A DNA stretch of 64,000 nt from CAG-217 sp963638105 (lineage in GTDB: Bacteria; Bacillota; Clostridia; Oscillospirales; Acutalibacteraceae). Position 1 is the stretch's first letter. Each line of letters begins with the position of its first letter. The stretch lies in the NCBI GenBank assembly GCA_963638105.1, contig CAVHPP010000008.1, positions 32,946 through 96,945 on the forward strand, in the 5' to 3' direction. Of the stretch, positions 50,037-58,084 are shown piece after piece. The translations under genes and the position numbers were made by a program. A model generated the notes under the pieces. That model did no database searches, was not told the DNA's origin, and saw nothing but the letters and a program-made list of their open reading frames with translations.

Positions 50037-51434
50037 TTAGAACCCAAAGGGGTTAGAGCCGCCGTTTTTGCCCATCATACGCTGGGCCATCTCCGGGTTT
50101 TGGCTCATCATGCGGCGCATTTTCTTGCTCATCTTGGGGCCGCCCTTGCCGCCGCCAAACTGCTTGACCATCTTTTGCATCTGCTTAAACTGGGACAACA
50201 GCCGGTTCACATCCTCCACCTGCATACCGCAGCCGGCGGCGATGCGCCGCTTTCTGGAGGGGTTGATGATCTCCGGTTTGGTGCGCTCCTCCACGGTCAT
50301 AGAGTAGATAATGGAGCGGAAGCGGTTAAACGCGCCCTCGTCAATGTCCTCATCCTTAATCTTGGAGCCGATACCGGGCAGCATCTTAATGGTGTCCCGC
50401 AGGGAGCCCATGCGCTCGATCTGGTCGAACTGATCGAGAAGATCGTTCAGATCAAATTTATTCTTTGCCAGCTTGCGCTCCAGCTCTGCCGCCTTTTTCT
50501 CGTCCAGGCTCATCTCTGCCCGCTCAATGAGGGAGAGCACATCGCCCATACCCAAAATACGGGAGGCCATACGACTGGGGTGGAAAGTTTCCAGCTGGTC
50601 CAGTTTTTCACCGGTACCGATGAACTTAATAGGCTTGCCGGTCACGGCACGCACGGACAGCGCCGCACCGCCGCGGGTGTCGCCGTCCAGCTTTGTCAGG
50701 ATCACGCCGTCAATGCCCAACGCCTCGTTAAAGCTCTTGGCCACATTCACAGCGTCCTGACCGGTCATGGCGTCGATCACCAGCAAAATCTCGTGAGGGT
50801 GAACGGTGGAGCGAATGTTTTGCAGCTCCGCCATCAGCGCCTCGTCCACATGCAGACGACCGGCGGTATCCAGCAGCACATAGTCGTTGCCGTGATCCCG
50901 GGCGTACTTTACTGCCTCGCCGGCAATGGTCACCGGGTTCTCCGTGCCCATTTCAAACACAGGCACATCCACCTGGGCGCCTACCACCTGCAACTGCTTA
51001 ATGGCTGCGGGTCGATACACATCGCAGGCCACCAGCAAGGGGCGGTGCCCTTCTTTCTTCAACTTCTTTGCCAGTTTGGCAGAGTGGGTGGTTTTACCGC
51101 TGCCCTGCAAGCCGCACATCATCACAACCGTTGGCGGGTGATTGGCAATGGCCAACCGGGACTCCGTGCCGCCCATCAGCTCCGTCAACTCCTCGTTGAC
51201 GATCTTGATGACCATTTGGCCGGGGGTCAGGGACTCCATCACATCCGCGCCGATGGCACGCTGGGTCACCTTGGCGGTGAATTCCTTGGCCACCTTGTAG
51301 TTGACATCCGCCTCCAGGAGCGCCATACGCACCTCGCGCATAGCTTCCTTTACATCGGACTCTGTAAGCTTGCCCTTGGCACGCAGTTTTTTAAACGAAT
51401 TTTCCAGCCGTTCGCTGAGTCCTTCAAATGCCAA
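50037..51434 (-). CDS. ffh: Signal recognition particle protein Ffh (SRP54)
   Basis: A 465-residue GTPase that binds signal sequences and 4.5S/scRNA and targets ribosomes to FtsY. The N domain is followed by the G domain with MCGLQGSGKTTHSAKLA (P-loop), DTAGRLHVDEALM and TKLDGDTRGGAAL, and the Met-rich M domain ends MSKKMRRMMSQNPEMAQRMM. The start is TTG at 51432-51434; it follows ylxM by 23 bp. Length and domains are normal. Confidence 0.97.
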   Translation of the reverse strand: MAFEGLSERLENSFKKLRAKGKLTESDVKEAMREVRMALLEADVNYKVAKEFTAKVTQRAIGADVMESLTPGQMVIKIVNEELTELMGGTESRLAIANHPPTVVMMCGLQGSGKTTHSAKLAKKLKKEGHRPLLVACDVYRPAAIKQLQVVGAQVDVPVFEMGTENPVTIAGEAVKYARDHGNDYVLLDTAGRLHVDEALMAELQNIRSTVHPHEILLVIDAMTGQDAVNVAKSFNEALGIDGVILTKLDGDTRGGAALSVRAVTGKPIKFIGTGEKLDQLETFHPSRMASRILGMGDVLSLIERAEMSLDEKKAAELERKLAKNKFDLNDLLDQFDQIERMGSLRDTIKMLPGIGSKIKDEDIDEGAFNRFRSIIYSMTVEERTKPEIINPSRKRRIAAGCGMQVEDVNRLLSQFKQMQKMVKQFGGGKGGPKMSKKMRRMMSQNPEMAQRMMGKNGGSNPFGF

Positions 51435-51457
51435 GTTCTACACTTCCATTCTTATTA

Positions 51458-51820
51458 TCATTCGCAAAGATAGGCGGTCAGGGTCTTGATCCGGGCCACA
51501 TTGTCGTTGATCTCCCGGGACAGCGTATGCGACAGGTTGTACGCGTTAATGGCCTCGGCGCACTGCTCGATTTCTTCCAGTCCCTTCTTCAGGGCCTCGA
51601 ACTTCTTAGCCAGACCCAGGCGGCTCTCCATCTCAAACAGCTGGTTCTCCGCCCGCTTGATGGCGTCGCGCACACCCTGGCGGGTAATGCCCTCATTCTC
51701 TGCAATCTCAGAAAGCGAAAGGTCCTCGTCGTAGTAATACACCAAAAAATCGTGCTGCTTTTGGGTCAGCATTTCGCCGTAAAAATCCAGCAAAAAAGAA
51801 ACTTCCAAATTCTTGGCCAA
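51458..51820 (-). CDS. ylxM: YlxM-type DNA-binding protein of the SRP operon
   Basis: A 120-residue protein with a sigma-70 region 4-like helix-turn-helix: LTQKQHDFLVYYYDEDLSLSEIAENEGITRQGVRDAIKRAE. It is the usual first gene of the ylxM-ffh operon. TTG 51818-51820, six bases after GGGGAGGG, gives the canonical MAKNLEVSFLLDFYG start; upstream in-frame codons run into the promoter and are rejected. Its exact role is unsettled; streptococcal homologues modulate SRP GTPase activity. Confidence 0.92.
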   Translation of the reverse strand: MAKNLEVSFLLDFYGEMLTQKQHDFLVYYYDEDLSLSEIAENEGITRQGVRDAIKRAENQLFEMESRLGLAKKFEALKKGLEEIEQCAEAINAYNLSHTLSREINDNVARIKTLTAYLCE

Positions 51821-51848
51821 GGACGCCCTCCCCTTTCTTATCGTCTTC

Positions 51849-51874
51849 GCTGTAAAGTGAAAGCTCTTTACAGC
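51849..51874 (-). promoter_or_regulatory. Leader hairpin of the ylxM-ffh operon
   Basis: GCTGTAAAG (51849-51857) and CTTTACAGC (51866-51874) form a perfect 9-bp inverted repeat between promoter and ribosome site. It could be an operator or an mRNA stability or attenuation element. Confidence 0.45.
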
Positions 51875-51881
51875 AAGGGGT

Positions 51882-51910
51882 ATTATACTAAAACCGGGCC
51901 GTCTTGTCAA
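51882..51910 (-). promoter_or_regulatory. Consensus sigma-A promoter for the ylxM-ffh-rpsP-khpA operon
   Basis: On the minus strand TTGACA (51905-51910) and TATAAT (51882-51887), both perfect, with 17-base spacing. Confidence 0.88.
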
Positions 51911-52058
51911 CCGCTCTCTGCATATTTTTTGCAACAAAATTTACGGAAAAAGCGCTTGACACAAGCTATGGTATACCGCAAAAGCGCCACCCCACCGGAT
52001 AGTGGTGCGCGCCGACAAAGCAAAGAACGCGATTTGTTTACAAAATCGACACAAATCA

Positions 52059-52088
52059 TTGACAACCTGTCGCCTAATACATTATAAT
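52059..52088 (+). promoter_or_regulatory. Sigma-A promoter for the sodium-pump beta/gamma genes
   Basis: TTGACA (52059-52064) and TATAAT (52083-52088) with 18-base spacing. The predicted start near 52095 rules out a GTG start at 52002. Confidence 0.82.
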
Positions 52089-52121
52089 AGTCAAAGTCCA
52101 AAAAACACGGAGGTACTGTAC

Positions 52122-53255
52122 ATGAATCCATTACATGAATTTGCAGCACTGTTCTCCAACTTCGGCAACATTGATCCCCGTATGATCGTGATGTGGGTTG
52201 TTGGCGGCGTGCTGGTCTACCTTGCCATTAAGAAGGAAATGGAACCCACCCTGCTGCTGCCCATGGGCTTCGGCACCATTTTGGTGAACTTGCCCCTTAG
52301 CGGCGCCATTACCCAACCGGGAGCGGAGGAAGGCCCCATATCCGTACTGTTTGATGCAGGCATTGCCAACGAGCTGTTCCCGCTGCTGCTGTTTATCGGT
52401 ATCGGCGCCATGATCGACTTTGGCCCGCTGCTGAAGAACCCGTGGCTGATGCTCTTTGGTGCAGCCGCCCAGTTCGGTATTTTCTTCACCTTCTTTGTGG
52501 CCGGCTTCTTCTTTGATATTAACGACGCCGCGTCCATCGCCATTATCGGCGCTGCCGACGGCCCCACTTCCATCTTTGTGGCCAATACCCTACATTCCAA
52601 GTATCTGGGCGCCATTATGGTGGCCGCGTACTCTTATATGGCGCTGGTGCCCATTATCCAGCCGCCGGTGATCAAAGCTGTAACTTCCAAGAAAGAGCGC
52701 CTGATCCGTATGAAGTACCATGCAGGCGATGTAAGCAAGACCACCAAGATTGTGTTCCCCATCGTGGTAACTGCCGTTGCCGGTTTGGTAGCGCCCAAGT
52801 CCGTTGCGCTGGTCGGCTTCCTGATGTTTGGTAACCTGATCCGCGAGTGCGGCGTGCTCAACCAGCTGTCTGAGACGGCGCAGAACGCCTTTGCCAACAT
52901 TATTACAATTCTGCTGGGTCTGACCGTTGCCGCCAAAATGCACTATCAGGACTTTGTGACTTGGGAGACCCTGATGATCCTGGGTCTGGGTCTGGTTGCC
53001 TTTATCTTCGATACCATAGGCGGCGTGATATTTGCCAAGTTCATCAATCTGTTCCTGCCCAAGGAGAAGAAAATCAACCCCATGATCGGTGCAGCCGGTA
53101 TCTCCGCATTCCCCATGAGCGGGCGTGTGGTCAACCAAATGGGCCTGAAAGAAGACCCGCAGAACTTCCTGTTGATGTACTCCATCAGCGTCAATGTTTC
53201 CGGCCAGATCGCCTCCGTTATTGCCGGCGGCCTGATCCTGACCCTGGTATCGTAA
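52122..53255 (+). CDS. Sodium-translocating decarboxylase, beta subunit
   Basis: A 377-residue membrane protein of the OadB/GcdB/MmdB family, which couples decarboxylation of a biotin-bound carboxyl group to outward Na+ transport. PMGFGTILVNLPL, IGAADGPTSIFVANTL (containing the essential Asp), LMFGNLIRECGVL, NIITILLGLTVAAKM and GISAFPMSGRVVNQMG are conserved blocks. ATG 52122 follows GGAGG. Ten or so membrane helices. A gamma-like gene follows, but no carboxyltransferase alpha or biotin carrier gene is adjacent, so the parent substrate (oxaloacetate, methylmalonyl-CoA or glutaconyl-CoA) is unknown. Confidence 0.92.
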   Translation: MNPLHEFAALFSNFGNIDPRMIVMWVVGGVLVYLAIKKEMEPTLLLPMGFGTILVNLPLSGAITQPGAEEGPISVLFDAGIANELFPLLLFIGIGAMIDFGPLLKNPWLMLFGAAAQFGIFFTFFVAGFFFDINDAASIAIIGAADGPTSIFVANTLHSKYLGAIMVAAYSYMALVPIIQPPVIKAVTSKKERLIRMKYHAGDVSKTTKIVFPIVVTAVAGLVAPKSVALVGFLMFGNLIRECGVLNQLSETAQNAFANIITILLGLTVAAKMHYQDFVTWETLMILGLGLVAFIFDTIGGVIFAKFINLFLPKEKKINPMIGAAGISAFPMSGRVVNQMGLKEDPQNFLLMYSISVNVSGQIASVIAGGLILTLVS

Positions 53256-53267
53256 GGAGGAAATTAT

Positions 53268-53462
53268 ATGCAGACTTTATTTGCTTCTTTGCTGGCTGTG
53301 GTCACCATGGCCATCAACGCCCAGTCCTGGAAAACCACCCTGCCGGATATGCTCTTCGGTATGATCGGCATCTTCATTGTGATCGGCGTGATCATTCTTG
53401 CCACCTATGGGCTGAACAAAGCCTTTTCCAAAAAGAAGAAGGACGAAAAGGACGAAAAATAA
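53268..53462 (+). CDS. Small membrane protein, sodium-pump decarboxylase gamma-like (OadG)
   Basis: A 64-residue single-pass protein: short N-terminal segment, one membrane helix (MLFGMIGIFIVIGVIILATYGL) and a basic/acidic cytosolic tail (FSKKKKDEKDEK). This is the shape of OadG, which anchors the pump's alpha subunit to the beta subunit. It follows the beta gene by 12 bp with AAGGAGG before the ATG. The sequence is too short for a certain family call; the context carries most of the weight. The tail lacks the metal-binding His/Pro-rich end of classic OadG. Confidence 0.72.
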   Translation: MQTLFASLLAVVTMAINAQSWKTTLPDMLFGMIGIFIVIGVIILATYGLNKAFSKKKKDEKDEK

Positions 53463-53479
53463 ACAAGAATAAAATTCAA

Positions 53480-53512
53480 AAGCGCTCGGCAAGGCCCGGG
53501 CGCTTTTTCTGT
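53480..53512 (+). terminator. Intrinsic terminator after the sodium-pump genes
   Basis: AGCGCTCGG pairs with CCGGGCGCT (one G-U), followed by TTTTTCTG. Confidence 0.85.
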
Positions 53513-53525
53513 GCAAAAAACAGGG

Positions 53526-53554
53526 TTGCAAAATGCCACGGTCTATTGTATAAT
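53526..53554 (+). promoter_or_regulatory. Sigma-A-type promoter for the pheST T-box transcript
   Basis: TTGCAA (53526-53531) and TATAAT (53549-53554) with 17-base spacing, starting transcription just before the T-box leader. Confidence 0.75.
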
Positions 53555-53561
53555 ATAGGCA

Positions 53562-53828
53562 AATTCAAACGCTATGACGAAGAAAAGTAGCGCTCCCCCT
53601 GCTGTTTAGAGAGCCGCGGTCCCGGCTGAGAGCCGCAGCACAGCAGCCTGCGTGAAGTTCCCTTCCGAGCGGTTTTGCTGAACCACAGTAGGCAAAAACG
53701 GTGTGAGCACCGTTATCAGGCTCAAAGAGTGTTTGCTCCGATTGGCACTTGCCAACTTGCAAAAAACAGGGTGGTACCGCAGGTAATTCCGACTTGTCCC
53801 TATACGAACGGGGCAAGTCGTTTTTTAT
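53562..53828 (+). ncRNA. T-box riboswitch leader of pheST (phenylalanine)
   Basis: A leader of about 265 bases with the T-box order: stem I region with GAGAGCCGC elements, a candidate specifier codon TTC (53658-53660, in GTGAAGTTCCC) for phenylalanine, and the T-box AGGGTGGTACCGCAGG (53768-53783), whose core pairs with the uncharged tRNA acceptor end. A terminator follows: GACTTGTCCC (53791-53800) with GGGCAAGTC (53811-53819) and TTTTTTATTT. Uncharged tRNA-Phe should stabilise the antiterminator and switch on pheS-pheT. It fills most of the 412-bp gap before pheS. Confidence 0.92.
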
Positions 53829-53874
53829 TTGCACACTGCCGCGAGCAATACAGAACGAAAGAAAGGATACGAAG

Positions 53875-54894
53875 ATGAAAGCACAACTGGAACAAATTCG
53901 CCGGGCCGCCAAAGAAGCACTGGCCTCCTTTGACAGCGCCGAGCAGCTGGAAAAAGCCCGTATTCAGTACTTGGGCAAAAAAAGCGAGCTGACCGCTATT
54001 TTGAAGCAGATGGGCAAGCTGTCTGCCGAGGAGCGCCCGGTGATCGGCCAACTGGCCAACGAAATTCGAAAGGACATTGAGGACACCATCGCCGACAAGT
54101 CCGCAGAGATCAAAAAGGCAGCCCAGGAGAAGCGGCTGGCTGAGGAAACGCTGGATGTGACCATGCCCGGCACCCTGCCCCAGATCGGCTACAAACACCC
54201 GCTGTCCATTGTTCTCGATGAGATCAAGGACATCTTTATGGGCATGGGCTTTGACATTGCCGAGGGCCCGGAGGTGGAGTACGACTACTACAACTTTGAG
54301 GCGCTGAACATTCCCAAAGACCACCCGGCCAGGGACACCCAGGACACCTTTTATATCAATGACAACATCGTACTGCGAACCCAAACTTCTCCGGTACAGA
54401 TCCGTGTAATGGAAAAAACGCAGCCTCCCATTCGCATCATTGCCCCGGGCCGTGTATTCCGCTCCGACGCGGTAGACGCCACCCATTCTCCCCTGTTCCA
54501 CCAAATCGAGGGTTTGGTGGTAGACAAGGGCATTACCATGGCAGACCTGAAAGGCACGCTGGAAACCTTTGCCAAGCGGCTGTACGGCGAAGATACAAAA
54601 ATTCGTCTGCGGCCCCATCACTTCCCCTTTACGGAGCCCAGCTGCGAAATTGATGTAAGCTGTTTTAAGTGCGGCGGCAAGGGCTGTCCCTTCTGCAAGG
54701 GCGAAGGCTGGGTCGAGATCCTGGGCGGCGGCATGGTGCACCCCAAGGTGTTGAAAAACGGCGGCGTAGACCCGGATGTATACAGCGGCTTTGCCTTTGG
54801 CGTAGGCCTGGAGCGGCTGGTGCTGTTCCGCTTTAATATTGACGATATGCGTTTGCTGTATGAGAACGATATGCGTTTTCTGTCCCAGTTTTAA
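53875..54894 (+). CDS. pheS: Phenylalanine-tRNA ligase alpha subunit
   Basis: A 339-residue class II synthetase catalytic subunit. The N-terminal coiled coil (EQIRRAAKEALASFDS to KKAAQEKRLAEE) contacts tRNA-Phe; catalytic blocks include HPLSIVLDEIKDIFMGMGFD, IAPGRVFRSDAVDATHSPLFHQIEG and the motif 3 GVGLERLVLFRF. ATG 53875 follows GAAAGGATACGAAG; upstream in-frame codons run through the T-box terminator and are excluded. pheT follows after 12 bp. Confidence 0.97.
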   Translation: MKAQLEQIRRAAKEALASFDSAEQLEKARIQYLGKKSELTAILKQMGKLSAEERPVIGQLANEIRKDIEDTIADKSAEIKKAAQEKRLAEETLDVTMPGTLPQIGYKHPLSIVLDEIKDIFMGMGFDIAEGPEVEYDYYNFEALNIPKDHPARDTQDTFYINDNIVLRTQTSPVQIRVMEKTQPPIRIIAPGRVFRSDAVDATHSPLFHQIEGLVVDKGITMADLKGTLETFAKRLYGEDTKIRLRPHHFPFTEPSCEIDVSCFKCGGKGCPFCKGEGWVEILGGGMVHPKVLKNGGVDPDVYSGFAFGVGLERLVLFRFNIDDMRLLYENDMRFLSQF

Positions 54895-54906
54895 GGAGGT
54901 GCAAAT

Positions 54907-57306
54907 ATGATTTTATCCAGAAAATGGGCCAACGATTATGTGGACCTGACCGATATTGACAACAAGACCTTTTGCGACGAGATGACCCTTTCCGGCTCCA
55001 AGGTGGAGGGGTATGAAGTGGAAGGCAGCCACATTGAGAATGTAGTTGTGGGCCAGGTTCTTTCTATGGAGAAACACCCGGACTCCGACCACCTGTGGGT
55101 GTGTCAAGTGTCCGTAGGCGACGATCAGCCGCTGCAAATCGTCACCGGCGCCCAGAACTTAAAGCCCATGGATATTGTGCCGGTGGCACTGGTGGGCGCT
55201 ACGGTGATCAACCGCAAAGACCATAAGTTAGAAAAAATCAAAAAGGGCAAGCTGCGGGGTGTTGCTTCTGCCGGTATGCTGTGCTCCTTTGACGAACTGG
55301 GTCTGACCCAAAACGACTTCCCTTACGCCTGCACCGACGGTATTTTTGTACTGGGGGACGACTGCGACAAGACCCTGGGCATGGATATTCACAAAGCCAT
55401 CGGCTATGACGACACCTGCGTTGAGTTTGAGATCACCTCCAACCGGTGCGACTGCCTGTCCGTAACCGGTTTGGCCCGTGAGGCAGCGGCCACCTTTAAC
55501 CGGCCTTTCACCTTGCCGGAGCCGGAAGTGAAGCCCGGACACGGCAATGTAAACGACCTGCTGCAAGTGCATATTGAAGACGGCGAAAAGTGCTACCGTT
55601 ACACCGGTGCCGTGGTAGAAAATGTGCGGGTTAAGGAGTCACCTCGCTGGCTGCGGGAGCGACTGCGTGCCTGCGGCGTGCGCCCCATCAGCAATATTGT
55701 AGATATTACCAACTATGTGATGCTGGAGTACGGCCAGCCCATGCATGCCTTTGACCTGCGTTACCTGGTAGGCAACACAGTGAATGTGCGTAACGCCAAG
55801 GCCGGCGAGACCATCACCACCCTGGACGGCGAGACCCGGGCGCTGACGGAGAATATGCTGGTGATTGCCGATACGGAGAAGCCTGTGGCCGTTGCCGGCG
55901 TAATGGGCGGCGAATACAGCGGTATTATGGACGACACCACCACCATCGTATTTGAGTCCGCCTGCTTTAACGGCACCTGCGTGCGCCGCACCGCCAAGGC
56001 GCTGGGTATGCGCACCGAGGCCTCTGCCCGGTACGAGAAAGAGCTGGATCCCAACCAAACCATGCGCGCCTTAAAGCGTGCCCTCCAGCTGGTACAGCTG
56101 CTGGACGCCGGCGATGTGGTAGACGGCGTGGTGGACTGCTGCAAGAAAGTCAAAGCGCAGGTCACCGTGGACTGGGACTACCGGTGGATCAATCGGTTCA
56201 TCGGCTTTGATCTCAGCGAGCAGCAGATGATCGACATTTTGAAGAAGATCGACTTTGATGTGCACGACGGCAAGGTCTATGCCCCCACCTTCCGCAATGA
56301 TATTGAGCACCTGGCAGACCTAGCGGAGGAAGTGGCCCGGTTCTACGGCTTCCACAACATTCCCAACCACATGCTGCAAGGCGCCGCCAACGGCAAGCTG
56401 ACCCATCGCCAGTCCTTTGAGCGCAAGTTGGGCAACACCCTGCTGGCCTGCGGCTGCACCGAGGTATCCACCTTTAGCTTTATCAGCCCTAAGGCTTATG
56501 ACAAGATCTGCCTGCCCCCGGACAGCGAACTGCGCAACTCCATTGTGATTCTGAACCCCCTGGGCGAGGATACCAGCATTATGCGCACCACCATCCTGCC
56601 CTCTATGCTGGATGTGCTGTCCTTTAACTACAACCACAAGACGGAGGCCGCTTGTATGTACGAGATGGGCACTGTCTACACCCCCACCACCCCGGACAAG
56701 CTACCTATCGAGAGCCAAAAGGTTACCATCGGTATGTACGGCAACGGCGCAGACTTCTTTGCCCTCAAGGGCATTGTGGAGAAGTTGCTGGACTGCCTGC
56801 ATGTGGACAACTACGATGTAGAACCGGTAAAGGATAACCCCACCTTCCACCCGGGCCGTACCGCCGCCTTTACCATGGACGGCAAGGTGCTGGCTACCCT
56901 GGGTGAGGTGCACCCCACCGTAGCAGAGAACTACGCCATCGGCACCCGGGTTTATCTGGCAGAGCTGGATGTGAACACCGCTTATGAGAACGAAAGCGGC
57001 ACCCGCACCCACAAGCCTCTGCCCAAGTACCCGGCCAGCAACCGGGACCTGGCCTTTGTGTGCGACAAGGAGATCCCGGTGCTGAAGTTACAGCGCGCCA
57101 TCGGCGAGGCCGTAGGCAAGACCCTGGAGAGCGTCAAGCTCTTTGATGTGTACCAGGGCGAGCAGATCGAAAAGGGCAAAAAGAGTGTGGCGTTCAACAT
57201 TCGTATGCGCGCGCACGACCGCACCCTTACCGATGATGAGGCCGACGCCGCCATGAAGCGGGTGGTCAAAGCCCTGGACAAAATGGGCATCAGCCTGCGG
57301 AGTTGA
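54907..57306 (+). CDS. pheT: Phenylalanine-tRNA ligase beta subunit
   Basis: A 799-residue subunit with the EMAP-like tRNA-binding domain (about 40-150, VVGQVLSMEKHPDSDHLWVC), the B3/B4 editing domain (RPISNIVDITNYVMLEYGQPMHAFD region) that clears mischarged Tyr-tRNA, the B5 domain, the catalytic-like core and a C-terminal ferredoxin-fold anticodon-binding domain (YPASNRDLAFVCDKEIP). The start follows AAGGAGG. Complete and typical for the (alpha-beta)2 enzyme; it shares the T-box-controlled transcript with pheS. Confidence 0.97.
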   Translation: MILSRKWANDYVDLTDIDNKTFCDEMTLSGSKVEGYEVEGSHIENVVVGQVLSMEKHPDSDHLWVCQVSVGDDQPLQIVTGAQNLKPMDIVPVALVGATVINRKDHKLEKIKKGKLRGVASAGMLCSFDELGLTQNDFPYACTDGIFVLGDDCDKTLGMDIHKAIGYDDTCVEFEITSNRCDCLSVTGLAREAAATFNRPFTLPEPEVKPGHGNVNDLLQVHIEDGEKCYRYTGAVVENVRVKESPRWLRERLRACGVRPISNIVDITNYVMLEYGQPMHAFDLRYLVGNTVNVRNAKAGETITTLDGETRALTENMLVIADTEKPVAVAGVMGGEYSGIMDDTTTIVFESACFNGTCVRRTAKALGMRTEASARYEKELDPNQTMRALKRALQLVQLLDAGDVVDGVVDCCKKVKAQVTVDWDYRWINRFIGFDLSEQQMIDILKKIDFDVHDGKVYAPTFRNDIEHLADLAEEVARFYGFHNIPNHMLQGAANGKLTHRQSFERKLGNTLLACGCTEVSTFSFISPKAYDKICLPPDSELRNSIVILNPLGEDTSIMRTTILPSMLDVLSFNYNHKTEAACMYEMGTVYTPTTPDKLPIESQKVTIGMYGNGADFFALKGIVEKLLDCLHVDNYDVEPVKDNPTFHPGRTAAFTMDGKVLATLGEVHPTVAENYAIGTRVYLAELDVNTAYENESGTRTHKPLPKYPASNRDLAFVCDKEIPVLKLQRAIGEAVGKTLESVKLFDVYQGEQIEKGKKSVAFNIRMRAHDRTLTDDEADAAMKRVVKALDKMGISLRS

Positions 57307-57368
57307 CCGAAAAAACGGACAACTGCCGGGTAATTTGACCGGAATATCGGAATTTTTGCATTTTAATA

Positions 57369-57397
57369 TTGTAATTATTTCAAAAACTGTATATAAT
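57369..57397 (+). promoter_or_regulatory. Sigma-A-type promoter for ireB
   Basis: TTGTAA (57369-57374) and TATAAT (57392-57397) with 17-base spacing. Confidence 0.65.
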
Positions 57398-57421
57398 GGA
57401 GTGTACGGAGGTGACTTTACC

Positions 57422-57664
57422 GTGACAGATAAGACCATGACATTTCGAATCGGTGATGAAAAAGAGGATGTTATGAAGGATACCTTAACCCAGGTGTTTG
57501 ACGCCCTGCGGGAAAAGGGTTACAATCCTATTAACCAGATCGTAGGCTATCTGCTGTCTGAGGACCCCACCTACATCACCACCCACAACAATGCCCGCAG
57601 CCTGATCCGCCGGATCGACCGGGACGAGTTGTTGGCCGCTATGGTAAAGTCCTACTTAGATTAA
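57422..57664 (+). CDS. ireB: IreB family regulatory phosphoprotein (UPF0297)
   Basis: An 80-residue protein of the IreB/YrzL family. The sequence DVMKDTLTQVFDALREKGYNPINQIVGYLLSEDPTYITTHNNARS-type core (visible as GYNPINQIVGYLLSEDPTYI) is nearly invariant in Firmicutes. In Enterococcus, IreB is phosphorylated by the PASTA kinase IreK on N-terminal Thr residues and affects cephalosporin resistance; Thr residues are present in the first positions here. GTG 57422 follows GGAGGTG by about ten bases; ATG 57437 is possible. Normally ruvX (yrrK) is next; here an unknown gene follows. Confidence 0.93.
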   Translation: MTDKTMTFRIGDEKEDVMKDTLTQVFDALREKGYNPINQIVGYLLSEDPTYITTHNNARSLIRRIDRDELLAAMVKSYLD

Positions 57665-57682
57665 AACGAAGGAGGCGTTCCC

Positions 57683-57976
57683 TTGGCGAAGAAAGGCGAA
57701 TTCTTGGAATACAAAGGCAGACCGCTGGTACGCTGCGGCAACACCATTTACTACGGCAGTATGGCCGACCCGTTCGTTGTGTGCCTGAAGGTACAGAGTG
57801 AGAAGAAGCAGGGCGACCAGACCATTGCCGACAAAGTGATCATTCAGCTGCTGAATACGGACGAGCAGATCTCTCCCAAAGAGCAGGTGGTCAAAAAAAG
57901 CGAAAAGACCGGCCTGTTCAATGCGCTGGATCTGGGTGCCGTTTGGCTGGAAAGAGCCTTAAAGAAAAACGCGTAA
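57683..57976 (+). CDS. Conserved hypothetical protein downstream of ireB
   Basis: A 97-residue cytosolic protein with no family I recognise. The N-terminal half looks like a small beta barrel (EFLEYKGRPLVRCGNTIYYG, then FVVCLKVQSEK), and the C-terminal half is helical and basic. TTG 57683, eight bases after GGAGG, is the start. It lies 18 bp after ireB and ends the unit before a terminator. In other Firmicutes the third gene of the ireB operon is a small DUF1292 protein (YrzB); this one does not clearly match it. Confidence 0.65.
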   Translation: MAKKGEFLEYKGRPLVRCGNTIYYGSMADPFVVCLKVQSEKKQGDQTIADKVIIQLLNTDEQISPKEQVVKKSEKTGLFNALDLGAVWLERALKKNA

Positions 57977-57990
57977 TCCCAAGCAACCAA

Positions 57991-58026
57991 AAGAACCGAG
58001 TGCAGTTTGCACTCGGTTTTCTTTAT
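57991..58026 (+). terminator. Intrinsic terminator after the ireB unit
   Basis: AACCGAGTGCA and TGCACTCGGTT form a perfect 11-bp stem with a 3-base loop, then TTCTTTATT. Confidence 0.9.
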
Positions 58027-58042
58027 TGCCTTCATATAACAT

Positions 58043-58082
58043 AAGACCGAGACAGTTTGGGACTGTCCCGGTCTTTTCTTCT
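58043..58082. terminator. Second terminator, mainly for the large surface protein gene
   Basis: AAGACCGAGACAGT (58043-58056) and ACTGTCCCGGTCTT (58062-58075) pair with one mismatch. The plus side has TTCTTCTTTTT; the minus strand, downstream of 58085, ends in CTTATG with a weaker T content. Confidence 0.7.
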
Positions 58083-58084
58083 TT

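Noticed and set aside
52002..52121. N-terminal extension of the sodium-pump beta subunit from GTG 52002
   Set aside because: It would start upstream of the consensus promoter at 52059-52088 and lacks a ribosome site; ATG 52122 has GGAGG.
53749..53874. Extended N-terminus of PheS
   Set aside because: The extra codons translate the T-box sequence and its terminator, which are leader RNA.
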